Shown: positions 20,160-28,967 of the stretch, in pieces | Layout of the letters: each line of letters opens with the position of its first letter | Numbering within the stretch: the stretch's first letter is position 1 | Assembly (NCBI RefSeq): GCF_014224355.1 | Contig: NZ_VNWP01000003.1 | Location: forward strand, 124,001 to 188,000 | DNA from: Synechococcus sp. BSA11S | GTDB taxonomy: Bacteria; Cyanobacteriota; Cyanobacteriia; PCC-6307; Cyanobiaceae | Reading direction: 5' to 3' | DNA length: 64,000 nt | Made by a program: the position numbers and the translations under genes | Notes under the pieces: generated by a model | Databases searched by the model: none | Told to the model about the DNA's origin: nothing | What the model saw: the letters and a program-made list of their open reading frames with translations, nothing else

Positions 20160-20855
20160 ATGAGCCTTCGTTTCTTCCTCGACTCGGCTGATCCCGAGGA
20201 CTGGGCCACCTGGATGCCCTGTGGCCTGTTCCACGGGATCACCACCAATCCCACCCTGCTCCGCCAGGCAGGGCAGCCCTGCAGGATCGACGCCCTGGCT
20301 TCCCTCAGCCGGCGTGCCCTTGATCTTGGATGCCAGGAGCTGCATCTCCAGGCCTGGGGGCGTGAGTCCAGCGCGCTGAGCGATTGCGCACAGGCCCTGG
20401 CTGAGCTCGACCCTGGACGGATCACGGTCAAGGTTCCCGTGACCAGAGTCGGCGCCAGAGCGGCGGTGACCCTGATCGGCCAGGGCATTCCCCTCACATT
20501 CACCGCCTGCTACGAGGCGCCCCAGGTGCTGGTGGCGGCAGCCCTCGGTGCCCGCTACATCGCCCCCTACCTCGGTCGGATCAATGACCTGGGGCGGGAT
20601 GGCCACCAGGAACTGATCACAATGCAGAAATGCGTCGATCGCACTGGATCGAGTCTGAGGCTGTTGGTGGCCAGCCTGCGGTCCCCGGGTGATCTCAGCC
20701 GCCTGGCGGCAGCAGGCCTGACCACCTTCACCATTTCGCCGAAGCTGGCTGAGGAGCTGTTCAGCTGCCAAGCCACCGAAGCGGCGGCGGCACGCTTCGA
20801 AGCGGAAGCCAGCCACAAGCCAGTCGACAGCGGCCTGGCCTCCAGGGATCGATAG
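20160..20855 (+). CDS. Transaldolase-family (fructose-6-phosphate aldolase-like) protein
   Basis: 231 residues of a TIM-barrel aldolase. FFLDSADPEDW and GITTNPTLL at the N terminus, ITVKVPVT near residue 82 with the probable Schiff-base lysine, FTACYEAPQVLVAAALGARY near 120 and YLGRINDLGRDG match the short transaldolase/FSA family (class I aldolases of the pentose phosphate pathway). The C-terminal 25 residues are variable. It follows the epsilon gene by 16 bases on the same strand. The exact sugar substrate is unknown; a full-length transaldolase would be expected elsewhere in the genome. Confidence 0.85.
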   Translation: MSLRFFLDSADPEDWATWMPCGLFHGITTNPTLLRQAGQPCRIDALASLSRRALDLGCQELHLQAWGRESSALSDCAQALAELDPGRITVKVPVTRVGARAAVTLIGQGIPLTFTACYEAPQVLVAAALGARYIAPYLGRINDLGRDGHQELITMQKCVDRTGSSLRLLVASLRSPGDLSRLAAAGLTTFTISPKLAEELFSCQATEAAAARFEAEASHKPVDSGLASRDR

Positions 20856-20903
20856 ATTCGCGCCCATGGGTACAGCAGTGAACACAGCACTCCCGGTGGG
20901 CCG

Positions 20904-22034
20904 GTGAAGGGCCAAGGGCGTGAACTCGGACTGCAGCTCCGGGCCTGGCATGAGGCCGACACACCGGGGCTCACCAACGGAAAGGTCATGGCCAACCGGC
21001 TCGTCGACCTGCTCGGGGCCGAGGAGGGCCTCAAGGGCCCCGTGCGCGATCTGGCTGGCCAGCCGCTTTTCCTGCGCGCACTCAGGGACAGCGGGGCGGG
21101 CCGCGAAACCTCCGTGCGGCTGCTGGCCCAGCAGCTCGGAAGCACCTACGCCCCGGCGGTGCTGGTGGAGCTTCTCGACCTCCTCGAAGCGGCCACAGGT
21201 GTGGCGGTCTCCCTGGCGCCGGACCCCAAGACCAACGCACCGGGCTCAACTCCCGGAGTCGCGCATGGTCCCTGGGGCCTGGCCCTGCGGGAGTCGCTGC
21301 AGGCCATGGGTCCCGGCCTGGCCGTGGCGGCCGGGGCTGCTCTGGTGCTGCGCTGGCTCAGCGGCGAACTCGACCACTGGCTGTTCAAGTCGTGGGACTG
21401 GCAGGGCTGGCTGGTGCTGGCACTGACCCTGGCCCTGCTGCAGGCCCTCAGCCTTGGCCCCCTGAAGTGCGCGCGACGCCAGTGGCCCCTGGAGCAGGCC
21501 GACGCCACCGAACCCCACCAGGCCTGGCGCTGGATCAGCGCCCCCTGGATCCACCACAGCCATGGCGAAGCGGTGGTGAATGTGCTGCTGCTGCTGCTGA
21601 TCCTGCGGGCTCCGTCGCCACTGCCCCTGCCCGATGTGGTGCTGCGTTACATGCTCACCAGCCTGGCCACCACGGCTCTGGCACTGCTGGTGGCGATGCG
21701 GCGCACCTCAGAGCGCCGCTGGGATGGGGCCGCAGGGGCGGTCAGTGCCCTGATCGGCCTGGCGGCCGCCTCAAGCCTGGTCCACTGGCGTTCCCTGGCC
21801 TTCAGCCTCGGTCCGATCGAGATTCCTGCCTGGGTGTTGCTGCTGGTGTACGGCGCCCTGCAGCTGGGCTGGCAGCTGCCCCGCCAGAGCGAGCACGACG
21901 AGAGCAGGCCCCTCGATCGGTTGCTCAGCAGCCAGTGGTGGTGGGGGCTGGTCCTGGGAGTGGGCTGGGCGGTGTACAGCCGGCTGGAAACCCTGCTGCA
22001 GCTGGCTCTGCGCGCCAGGGACAGCGGCGGCTGA
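20904..22034 (+). CDS. Rhomboid-like membrane protein, probably protease-inactive
   Basis: 376 residues. An all-helical soluble N-terminal domain (about 1-100) is followed by six or seven transmembrane segments from about residue 135. The pattern WRWISAPWIHHSHGEAVVNVL (208-228) resembles rhomboid helix L1/TM2 (W..P.lH.s..H...N), and RRWDGAAGAVSALIGLAAA (271-289) aligns with the GASGAxxxL motif in which Ser is the nucleophile. Here the position is Ala277, and no catalytic His is evident in the last helix, so proteolysis seems lost. The assignment to the rhomboid fold is by pattern only. The following gene, the FHA-PBP, is convergent with stops 26 bases apart. Confidence 0.6.
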   Translation: MKGQGRELGLQLRAWHEADTPGLTNGKVMANRLVDLLGAEEGLKGPVRDLAGQPLFLRALRDSGAGRETSVRLLAQQLGSTYAPAVLVELLDLLEAATGVAVSLAPDPKTNAPGSTPGVAHGPWGLALRESLQAMGPGLAVAAGAALVLRWLSGELDHWLFKSWDWQGWLVLALTLALLQALSLGPLKCARRQWPLEQADATEPHQAWRWISAPWIHHSHGEAVVNVLLLLLILRAPSPLPLPDVVLRYMLTSLATTALALLVAMRRTSERRWDGAAGAVSALIGLAAASSLVHWRSLAFSLGPIEIPAWVLLLVYGALQLGWQLPRQSEHDESRPLDRLLSSQWWWGLVLGVGWAVYSRLETLLQLALRARDSGG

Positions 22035-22060
22035 GTGGAGCGGACCCATCAGGGCAGGCC

Positions 22061-24361
22061 TCAGCTCCGGCCCAGGCCAGATCCGACCGCCGCCATGTAG
22101 CGCCCCCAGAGTTCGGCCGCCAGAGCACCGCTGGCCGCTTCGGCCGGTCGGTTGTCGTCGTTGCCCATCCAGATGGCAGTGAGGATCTCCAGGGTCGGGG
22201 AGTAACCGATGAACAGCACGTCCACGCCCCTGTCGGTGGTGCCGGTCTTTCCTCGGGCATCGGCCACCACGGCAGCCGCCTGCCCCGTCCCACTGCGCAC
22301 CACCCGTTCCAGCAGATCATCCATCACCGCAGCGTCCTCCCCGCGCAGCAGCTGACGCGGCTGCTCACCGATGGGGGTGGTCACGCCGCGATCCGGACAG
22401 GAGGGGAGGCTGTAGATCGAGCGGCAGATGCCCAGGTCGTAGATGCGGGTCACGCCGTGCATGGGCACGCTGCGGCCGCCGTTGGCCACCACGGCATAGG
22501 CCCGGGCCATCTCATAGAGGAGGGTTTCACGGCCGCCCAGCATGGTGTTGAAGTCGGCGTCGAGGGGGGTGCTGATCCCCAGCTGACGGGCCTTGCGCAC
22601 CACCTCCTTCAGGCCGGCCTTCTCGGCCAGGCGCAGGGCCACCACGTTCTCGGAATCGGCGAAGCCGCTGGCCATGGTGATGCTGCCGCCGCCCTGGCGA
22701 CAGCCCGCCACGTAGGCCAGGGGAGCACACGAGACGGGCTGATCGGGGCTGGCGCCGGCCTCGAGCGCCGCCAGGTAGGGGAAGAGCTTGAAGGTGGAGC
22801 CGGGCTGGCGCATGGCCTGCACCCGGTCAAAGCTGGAACGGGAATAGTCACCGCCACCCACATAGGCCAGGATCTCGCCGCTGCGGAAATTGAGGGAGAT
22901 CAGAGCCCCCTGGGTCAGTCCGACACGGGCTGCCGGCCCCTCGAGGAAGCGCTGCAACTGCTGCTGGGCCAGCTGCTGCAGCTTGGGATCGATCGTGCTC
23001 ACCACGTGGTAGTTGCCGCCTGAAGTCTTCTCCGAGAGGTTGAGCGCAAAGCGGGTGCCCTCCAGTTCCCCGAGCACGTAGTCGCTGAAGAAGGGATAGC
23101 TGGAGAAACCGGAGTCGCGGCAGGCCGAGGGATCGATGTTCAGGGGCCGCCTCTGGGCGTCGATCAGCGGCTGATCGCCCAGGTAGCCCTGTTCGTGCAT
23201 CAGCTTGAGCACCAGGTCGCGGCGCTCCCTCCCGGCGGTGGGGTCCTTGGCATTGCACGGGCTGTAACCGTTGGGGCTGGGCAGCAGCCCCACCAGGAAA
23301 GCCGCCTGATCCACATCCAGATCACTGGCCGACGTGCGGAAGTAGAGACGGGAGGCCTGCTCGAAGCCATCGGTGCCGAGGCCGAGATGGGCCCGGTCCA
23401 GATACATCTTGAGAATCTGATTCTTGCTGTAGCCCACCTCCAGCTGCAGGGCCACCCACAGCTCCCGCAGCTTGCGGCTGAGGCTGTAGTCGATGCCCAC
23501 CTCCGGGTAATAGATGCGGGCCACCTGCTGGGTGAGCCCACTGCCGCCACCGCTGCCCAGCAGGGCCGAGCGCAGGGTGCCGAACAGATCCACCCCGCTG
23601 TTCCAGCCGAAGCGTGCCTCTTCCGAGGCCATCAGGGCCTGGCGCAGGTGGAGCGGATAGGCCTGCAGGGACGGCAGAGCCGTGGCCGAGCCCTCCCTGG
23701 CGTCGATCTGCTGACCCGATGCCGAGACGATCTTGACCGGACCGGAGATCAGGCGAATGCGGGAGCCGCCACCGACCGAAGAGACCAGCAGCAGACCGCC
23801 CACCAGCAGGCCCGACCCCAGCAGGCTGGCCAGGCCGAGCAGGTGAACCGCCTGCTCCAGCGGACTGCGGGGGTTCAGGTAGCGCAGGCGAGGGGCAGCG
23901 CCCTTGAGGGGAGAGCCGAGCTGCACCTGGTCGCCGTGGCGCAGGCGGATGGCCCGGATGCGGCGGTCGCGGTGGAAAAGGCCGTTGGCGGAGTTGAAAT
24001 CCTCAAGGGCAAAGTCGCGCTCATCGGGGCGCGGCTTCTCCAGGATGGCGTGCACCCGGCTGAGGCTCTCCGCCTCCAGCGGCAGTTCGCAGGCGGGATC
24101 GCGGCCGATGCGGTAGCGGCCCTCCCCCAGCACGGTGCGACTGAGCCGCCGCTCCCCCAGCCACAGCTCGGCCACGGCCTGGCGCACCAGCAGCGGGCGC
24201 CAGGCCGAACGGACGGCGCCAGGGCGGCTTTCCAGCGGCCCCTGGCTCAAGGAAGCGAGGAAACGGCGCCAGGCGGCGCGGTGGCCATTGGTCGGCGGCT
24301 CCTCGGAGATGCGGCCCGAGCCCTGCGCAACGTCGCTCTCAGGAACGGACGGGTCGACCAT
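22061..24361 (-). CDS. Bifunctional penicillin-binding protein (GT51 + transpeptidase) with N-terminal FHA domain
   Basis: 766 residues. An FHA domain spans about 66-150 (YRIGRDP 83-89, SRVHA 101-105, NSANG 123-127). A transmembrane helix covers about 173-197. The GT51 glycosyltransferase domain has ASEEARFGWNSGVD near 245-258 and GGSGLTQQVAR at 272-282. The penicillin-binding transpeptidase has STFK at 522-525, SEN at 570-572 and KTGTT at 705-709. It polymerises and cross-links peptidoglycan outside the membrane, while the FHA domain sits in the cytosol and should bind a phosphothreonine protein. It diverges by 58 bases from the kinase/phosphatase operon at 24420, a likely source of that signal. 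Confidence 0.93.
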   Translation of the reverse strand: MVDPSVPESDVAQGSGRISEEPPTNGHRAAWRRFLASLSQGPLESRPGAVRSAWRPLLVRQAVAELWLGERRLSRTVLGEGRYRIGRDPACELPLEAESLSRVHAILEKPRPDERDFALEDFNSANGLFHRDRRIRAIRLRHGDQVQLGSPLKGAAPRLRYLNPRSPLEQAVHLLGLASLLGSGLLVGGLLLVSSVGGGSRIRLISGPVKIVSASGQQIDAREGSATALPSLQAYPLHLRQALMASEEARFGWNSGVDLFGTLRSALLGSGGGSGLTQQVARIYYPEVGIDYSLSRKLRELWVALQLEVGYSKNQILKMYLDRAHLGLGTDGFEQASRLYFRTSASDLDVDQAAFLVGLLPSPNGYSPCNAKDPTAGRERRDLVLKLMHEQGYLGDQPLIDAQRRPLNIDPSACRDSGFSSYPFFSDYVLGELEGTRFALNLSEKTSGGNYHVVSTIDPKLQQLAQQQLQRFLEGPAARVGLTQGALISLNFRSGEILAYVGGGDYSRSSFDRVQAMRQPGSTFKLFPYLAALEAGASPDQPVSCAPLAYVAGCRQGGGSITMASGFADSENVVALRLAEKAGLKEVVRKARQLGISTPLDADFNTMLGGRETLLYEMARAYAVVANGGRSVPMHGVTRIYDLGICRSIYSLPSCPDRGVTTPIGEQPRQLLRGEDAAVMDDLLERVVRSGTGQAAAVVADARGKTGTTDRGVDVLFIGYSPTLEILTAIWMGNDDNRPAEAASGALAAELWGRYMAAVGSGLGRS

Positions 24362-24419
24362 GCGGGGGGTGAACAGGCGTGGCCCGGGGATACGCTAAAC
24401 GCATCGATCTCCTCTCCCC

Positions 24420-24695
24420 GTGCTGCGCCAGCGCGATCCCTGGGAGCCCTTCCGGCTCTGGCTGGCCATCACGATCGGGCTTTATGCCGTGCGGGCCAGC
24501 TTCGCCGCCACCTGGGTGGGGGCGATCCCGGGCTGGGTGCTCCTGGTGATGGTGCTGGTGGCCCTGCTTCTGGCCAGCAAGGCCCTGCTCTTTCCTGGCC
24601 GGGTCACGCCCTTCCGCTCAGGCGATGGCGGCTGGTGGAGTGACATCCAGGACGACTGGCACCTCTGGTGGCGCCGCCGCCGTGGAGGGCCATGA
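24420..24695 (+). CDS. Small two-helix membrane protein at head of phospho-signalling operon
   Basis: 91 residues from a GTG. Two hydrophobic segments, about 12-30 (RLWLAITIGLYAVRASFAA) and 36-58, are followed by a Trp- and Arg-rich tail (GGWWSDIQDDWHLWWRRRR). No family is recognised. Its stop overlaps the ATG of the FHA gene by four bases, so it belongs to the same operon. It faces the FHA-PBP gene with only 58 bases between the starts, enough for a shared promoter region. Confidence 0.65.
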   Translation: MLRQRDPWEPFRLWLAITIGLYAVRASFAATWVGAIPGWVLLVMVLVALLLASKALLFPGRVTPFRSGDGGWWSDIQDDWHLWWRRRRGGP

Positions 24696-25432
24696 CCCCG
24701 CCTCAGGCCCGGCTGCGGCTGCGGGATCAACCCGGGAAGGTGGCCCGGCTCGATCCGTCCCGGCCTCTCACCATCGGGCGCGAGGGCAACAACCGCCTCT
24801 GCATGCCCGATCAGCCCGGGCTCTCTCCCCACCACGCCGTGGTCCGCCACTCCAGCAGCCAGCGCAGCTGGGTGGTGTGCGACTGGCAGAGCGCCGATGG
24901 CACCTTTCTCAGAGGGGAACGCCTCCAGCAGTGCAGGCCCCTGGCCCATGGCGACGAGATCCGGCTGGGAGTCAACGGTCCGGCGCTGATCTTCGAGCTG
25001 GCTGCACCTGCGGGAGCGGCCAGCGAGCCAGCGGCGGAGGGGAATGCTCAGCGAGCCCACACTCCCCGCAGGGAGTCGGCACGGGGTTCGGCTCCGGTGG
25101 TGACGAGCCTCGACATCGGCGGCCAGCAGATCGCCCTGGATCAGATCCGATCGGCCACGGTGCAGAGCCTGCCCCGCCATCCGCACATCTTCAGCTGGTG
25201 GCTGCTGGTCTGCCTGGGGGGCCTGCTGCTGTTGCCATTCCCGCTCCTGTTCTGGCCCCTGGAGGTGGCGGCCCTGGTCGGCTGGATCCTGCTGGGCTCC
25301 CGCAAGGACCACACCCTGACGGTGGTGCTTCGCGACGGCCGCGCCCAGCGCCGCAGCTTCGCCAACCGACTGACGGCCCTCTCCCACCGCAATGGGATCC
25401 GCAAGGCCATCGGCCAGAGTCTGGAGGCCTGA
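24692..25432 (+). CDS. FHA-domain membrane protein
   Basis: 246 residues. The N-terminal FHA domain (about 1-105) has LTIGREGNN at 27-34, SPHHAVV at 45-51 and SADGTFLRG at 68-75, the phosphothreonine-binding loops. A low-complexity linker to residue 140 is followed by a segment (SLDIGGQQIALDQIRSATVQ) and a hydrophobic hairpin (about 163-200: WWLLVCLGGLLLLPF and LEVAALVGWILLG). The C terminus is basic (HRNGIRKAIGQ). It probably docks kinase-modified partners at the membrane. The start ATG overlaps the upstream gene; the kinase follows 18 bases later. Confidence 0.85.
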   Translation: MTPPQARLRLRDQPGKVARLDPSRPLTIGREGNNRLCMPDQPGLSPHHAVVRHSSSQRSWVVCDWQSADGTFLRGERLQQCRPLAHGDEIRLGVNGPALIFELAAPAGAASEPAAEGNAQRAHTPRRESARGSAPVVTSLDIGGQQIALDQIRSATVQSLPRHPHIFSWWLLVCLGGLLLLPFPLLFWPLEVAALVGWILLGSRKDHTLTVVLRDGRAQRRSFANRLTALSHRNGIRKAIGQSLEA

Positions 25433-25450
25433 GCCCCCAGACAACCCACC

Positions 25451-26785
25451 GTGACCTGGATCCTGCCGGAAGGCGCCTGCCTCGATCTGGAGGGAATCCC
25501 CGGCCCGGTGCATGTGCTTCACGGGCTGGGGGGCGGCACCCAGGGCCAGGTGTTCGAGGTGGAGGTGGCCAGCGAGCGTCTGGCCCTGAAGTGGTACCTG
25601 CCGGCGTGCATCGCCCGCGATCCCCATCTGGAGCGGCGCCTGGGCGAAAGCATCCGGGCCACTACCCCCAGCGACGCCTTCCTCTGGCCGCTGGCCCTGG
25701 TGAAGCCCGGCCCCGGAACGGTGCCGTTGCTTCGCAGCAGGGATCCCGGCTTCGGCTACCTGATGGAGCTGCGCCCGCCGGGCTTCGTGGGAGCCCATGA
25801 GCACGTCGGCGGGCATCTGGCCATCAGCCTGCTGCAGGTGCTGCGGGCCAGCTTCTTCCTGGCCGAGGCCTTTCACGCCCTGCACCTCAAGGGCCTCTGT
25901 TACAAGGACATCTCCCTGGGCAACCTGTTCCTGGAGCCCTCCAGCGGCCGCATCCTGATCTGCGACAACGACAACGTGGATGTCGATGGGCGGGATCTGG
26001 GCGCCGTGCTGGGCACCCCTGGATTCATGGCACCGGAGATCCTGATGGGCCTGGCCCGACCGGGGGCCAACAGTGATCTGTTCTCTCTGGCCGTGCTGAT
26101 CTTCCGGCTGCTCACACGCCACGACCCGCTGCGGGGTCGCAGGGAACTGGCGATCCGTTGCCTGGATGAGCCCGCCCGCCGCCGGCTCTACGGAGAAGAC
26201 CCGCTGTTCATCTTCGACCCGGTCGATCCGAGCAACAGGCCCGATCCGATCGAGCACGCCGCCGCCCTGATCACCTGGCCGATCTACCCCGAGCCGATCA
26301 AGCAGTTGTTCGAGCAGACCTTCGGGGCCGGCCTGCAGGCTCCCCAGCGACGGGCGCTCACCGGCCAGTGGATGACGGCCCTGGCCGCGGCCCTCGACCA
26401 GCGTCAGCTGTGCGCCCACTGCGGTCAGGAAACGTTCCCTGCCCCCAGCGATCCTGGCCCCCTGTGCTGGAGCTGCGGCTGCCCATTGCCGCACCCGGCC
26501 AGGCTGAAACTGCCCCATGGCCTGGTGACGGCGGCGGCCGGCAACGCTCTGTATCCCCACCATTTCGACCGGCTGCTTCCCCTGCAGCTGAAAGCACCGC
26601 TGGCACAGGTGGAGGCCCATCCCAGCCAGGCCACTCTGCTGGGACTGCGCAACCTGAGCGGCCAGACCTGGCGGGCCGAGCTCAGCAATGGCAACCGGAT
26701 GGCGGTGGAACCGGGACAAACCTGTAATCTCTCGCCACTGGTGCGGCTCACCACACCGGCCGGGGCGGTCGAGCTGCAGTCCTGA
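25451..26785 (+). CDS. TerY-P-triad type protein kinase with zinc ribbon
   Basis: 444 residues. A protein kinase-like domain covers about 20-315: glycine loop GLGGGTQGQVF (25-35), ATP-binding Lys47 in LALKWY, catalytic loop YKDISLGNLFL (Asp153, Asn158) and APE-like GTPGFMAPE (188-196). The usual HRD is YKD and DFG is DND (172-174). A four-cysteine zinc ribbon follows (CAHC 321-324, CWSC 339-342), then about 90 residues of beta-rich tail. This architecture matches kinases of the TerY-P triad described by the Aravind group: kinase, PP2C phosphatase and TerY-like vWA. The other two partners follow directly downstream. Confidence 0.87.
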   Translation: MTWILPEGACLDLEGIPGPVHVLHGLGGGTQGQVFEVEVASERLALKWYLPACIARDPHLERRLGESIRATTPSDAFLWPLALVKPGPGTVPLLRSRDPGFGYLMELRPPGFVGAHEHVGGHLAISLLQVLRASFFLAEAFHALHLKGLCYKDISLGNLFLEPSSGRILICDNDNVDVDGRDLGAVLGTPGFMAPEILMGLARPGANSDLFSLAVLIFRLLTRHDPLRGRRELAIRCLDEPARRRLYGEDPLFIFDPVDPSNRPDPIEHAAALITWPIYPEPIKQLFEQTFGAGLQAPQRRALTGQWMTALAAALDQRQLCAHCGQETFPAPSDPGPLCWSCGCPLPHPARLKLPHGLVTAAAGNALYPHHFDRLLPLQLKAPLAQVEAHPSQATLLGLRNLSGQTWRAELSNGNRMAVEPGQTCNLSPLVRLTTPAGAVELQS

Positions 26786-26808
26786 GCCTCCCGCGGAGCC
26801 CAGATCCG

Positions 26809-27591
26809 ATGCCCTTTCCGAACGTCAGGCTCACCAACAGGCCGCTGCACTTCATCTACATCTGTGATTGCTCCGGCTCGATGGCGGCCCAGGGCAAGAT
26901 CCAGGCACTCAACCAGGCGATTCGTCAGTCGCTCCCGGGGATGGCCGAGGTGGCTCGCCAGAACCCAGAAGCGCGTGTTCTGGTCAGGGCTGTGAGCTTT
27001 GCCGACCGGGCCTGCTGGCACCTGGAGAAGCCCACTGCCGTGCAGCAGCTGCAGTGGCTGGACCTGCAGGCCGGAGGCATCACAGCCATGGGTGAGGCCC
27101 TGGAGCTGGTGGCCGGGGTACTGCAGTCGCCCCCGATGGAGGAGCGGGCCCTGCCACCGGTGCTGGTGCTGATCTCCGACGGCCAGCCCACCGACGACTT
27201 CGACGCGGGCCTGGCCAGCCTGATGCGCCAGCCCTGGGCCCAGAAGGCGGTGCGCCTGGCGATCGCCATGGGGCACGACGCCGACACCGAGGTGCTGCAG
27301 CAGTTCATCGGCACCGAGCCCGGCGGTGGCCTGCCCTCCGGAGAAATCCCCGGTGCCAGCGGGCAGACGCCCCTGCACCGCTCGGGCCGCTCACCTCGCC
27401 GCCCTCTTCAGGCCAGCAACGCCACCTCCCTGGCCCAGTACATCCAGTGGGCCTCCACAGCCGTGGTGGGTGCCGCCTCGATGCCCATCAGCCGCATGAC
27501 AGGCTCGGAGCACCAGGCCAACATCCCCCTACCGGATCTGCCTCCCACCCTGATGGATCCCATCGACGACGTCGGTCCCCTGGTGTGGTGA
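26809..27591 (+). CDS. TerY-like von Willebrand factor A domain protein
   Basis: 260 residues. A vWA domain begins almost at the N terminus (RPLHFIYICDCSGSM). The MIDAS metal site DCSGS is at residues 20-24, the threonine in GGITAMGEAL and the aspartate in LISDGQPTDD. TerY proteins are metal-dependent adaptors that pair with a kinase and a PP2C phosphatase. The C-terminal 80 residues are Ser/Pro-rich and end DDVGPLVW, perhaps a phosphorylation target. It lies 23 bases after the kinase and overlaps the phosphatase start (GTGA). Confidence 0.9.
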   Translation: MPFPNVRLTNRPLHFIYICDCSGSMAAQGKIQALNQAIRQSLPGMAEVARQNPEARVLVRAVSFADRACWHLEKPTAVQQLQWLDLQAGGITAMGEALELVAGVLQSPPMEERALPPVLVLISDGQPTDDFDAGLASLMRQPWAQKAVRLAIAMGHDADTEVLQQFIGTEPGGGLPSGEIPGASGQTPLHRSGRSPRRPLQASNATSLAQYIQWASTAVVGAASMPISRMTGSEHQANIPLPDLPPTLMDPIDDVGPLVW

Positions 27592-28967
27592 CTGGCTGGA
27601 GGCCACCACTGCGGGCAAGGCACATCGGTGCCGCCCACCAACGCCAGGGCCGCCCCTGCCAGGACGCGGTGGCCTCAGCCCAGTGCCACAGCCGTGACCA
27701 CCAGCCGGTGCAGGTGATGGCATTGGCCGATGGCCATGGCGGTGAACGCTACCCCTACAGCGATGTGGGGAGCACCCTGGCCTGCGAACAGGCTCTGCTG
27801 GCCGTGGAGGAGCATCTGCGCGAATGCGCGCTGCTGGGCGCCCAGGCACCGGGGGCCAACGAGTGGGCCAGGTGGCTGGAAGCCGAACTCCCCCAACGGA
27901 TTCACAGCCGCTGGCTGGCTGAGGTGCTCGACCACTGGCAGCGGCAGACGGCTCTGGCCCCCGCCCAGGCTGTCGCTGCTGAAGCCCCAGGGTCCGAGGA
28001 CCAGGTGCCACTGCGCTACGGCACCACCCTGGGGCTGGTGGTGATGGCGCCGGGGTGGTGGGGCTACACCGGTCTGGGCGACTGGGACCTGGTGCAGGTG
28101 GGGCCCGGGGGGGAGGCCGTGCTTCTGAGCGAGGAGGCCCCTCAGCAGGGAGGTGGCGAGGCCACCGGCAGCCTCTGTCTGGAGCAGGCTCCCAGGATGT
28201 TCCGCAGCGGACTGAAGCCGATCGAGCACCGGGGGGCAGCCTTCGGACTGCTGCTGAGCACCGATGGCATCCGCAAGTCCTGTGCCACCGACACGGATTT
28301 TCTGGCGCTGGCCGCCCATCTGATCGCCACCCCAGGCACCGGAGCCAGCGACGCGCTGGCCGCGAACCTCAAGCAGATCACCAGCGAGGGCAGCGGCGAC
28401 GATGTGTCGGTGGCGATGGCCCTGCACGGCACGCTGGGGTCAACCCAGCCGGGGCCAGCCCAGGTCGCAGCCCTCCACAGGAAGGCTGGCGACGATCAAC
28501 CTCGCGGAGCAGCCGCTCACTCCGGCGCCACTGCGCGGCTGGAGGCCCTGCGGAGCCATCCCGGCCCCGCCCTGGCAGCTGTGGCCCTGCTGGTGGTCGC
28601 CGCGGGACTGGGCGCCCGCTGGTTGTGGGTGAAGCCACGGAGCCATGCCCCGCAGCCGGTGGCCACGGCCGTGCGCCGCCAGATCAACCAGCTTTGCCGG
28701 GGCCCCAGCGTCGCCATCGCCGGTACCCTCAGCAGCCGTCGCAGCCAGTTCACCGGTCTGCGCGAGGGCCGCCTGCGGGCGCTGTCGTTGCTGGACGCCT
28801 CCAACCAGGACCCCCTCGGGGCCCTGATCGCCAGCAGCTTCGATCCCGCCACGGGTGGACTGGTGCAGGGGGAGGCCCTCAGGGCCCTCAACCTCTGCCC
28901 ACCCCTCGAGGCCACCCTGCAGCTGCAGTGGCAACCCAAGACCATCCCTGCCCTCCCCGCGCGATGA
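27588..28967 (+). CDS. PP2C-family protein phosphatase with C-terminal membrane anchor
   Basis: 459 residues from the GTG at 27588, which overlaps the vWA stop by four bases. PP2C metal-binding motifs are present: QGRPCQDAVA near 20-29, ALADGHGGERY at 45-55, GLGDWDLV near 165, LSTDGI and GSGDDVSVAMA near 275. A transmembrane helix follows at about 325-345 (ALAAVALLVVAAGLGARWLW), then a 110-residue domain with SRRSQFTGLREGR. This is the phosphatase partner of the upstream kinase; the anchor places the reaction at a membrane. Its stop overlaps the next gene by four bases. Confidence 0.9.
   Translation: MTGWRPPLRARHIGAAHQRQGRPCQDAVASAQCHSRDHQPVQVMALADGHGGERYPYSDVGSTLACEQALLAVEEHLRECALLGAQAPGANEWARWLEAELPQRIHSRWLAEVLDHWQRQTALAPAQAVAAEAPGSEDQVPLRYGTTLGLVVMAPGWWGYTGLGDWDLVQVGPGGEAVLLSEEAPQQGGGEATGSLCLEQAPRMFRSGLKPIEHRGAAFGLLLSTDGIRKSCATDTDFLALAAHLIATPGTGASDALAANLKQITSEGSGDDVSVAMALHGTLGSTQPGPAQVAALHRKAGDDQPRGAAAHSGATARLEALRSHPGPALAAVALLVVAAGLGARWLWVKPRSHAPQPVATAVRRQINQLCRGPSVAIAGTLSSRRSQFTGLREGRLRALSLLDASNQDPLGALIASSFDPATGGLVQGEALRALNLCPPLEATLQLQWQPKTIPALPAR

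Noticed and set aside
27540-27600. Apparent frame change between the vWA and PP2C coding regions
   Set aside because: The vWA frame ends at TGA (27589-27591) and PP2C begins at the overlapping GTG (27588). This is ordinary translational coupling, not a frameshift.
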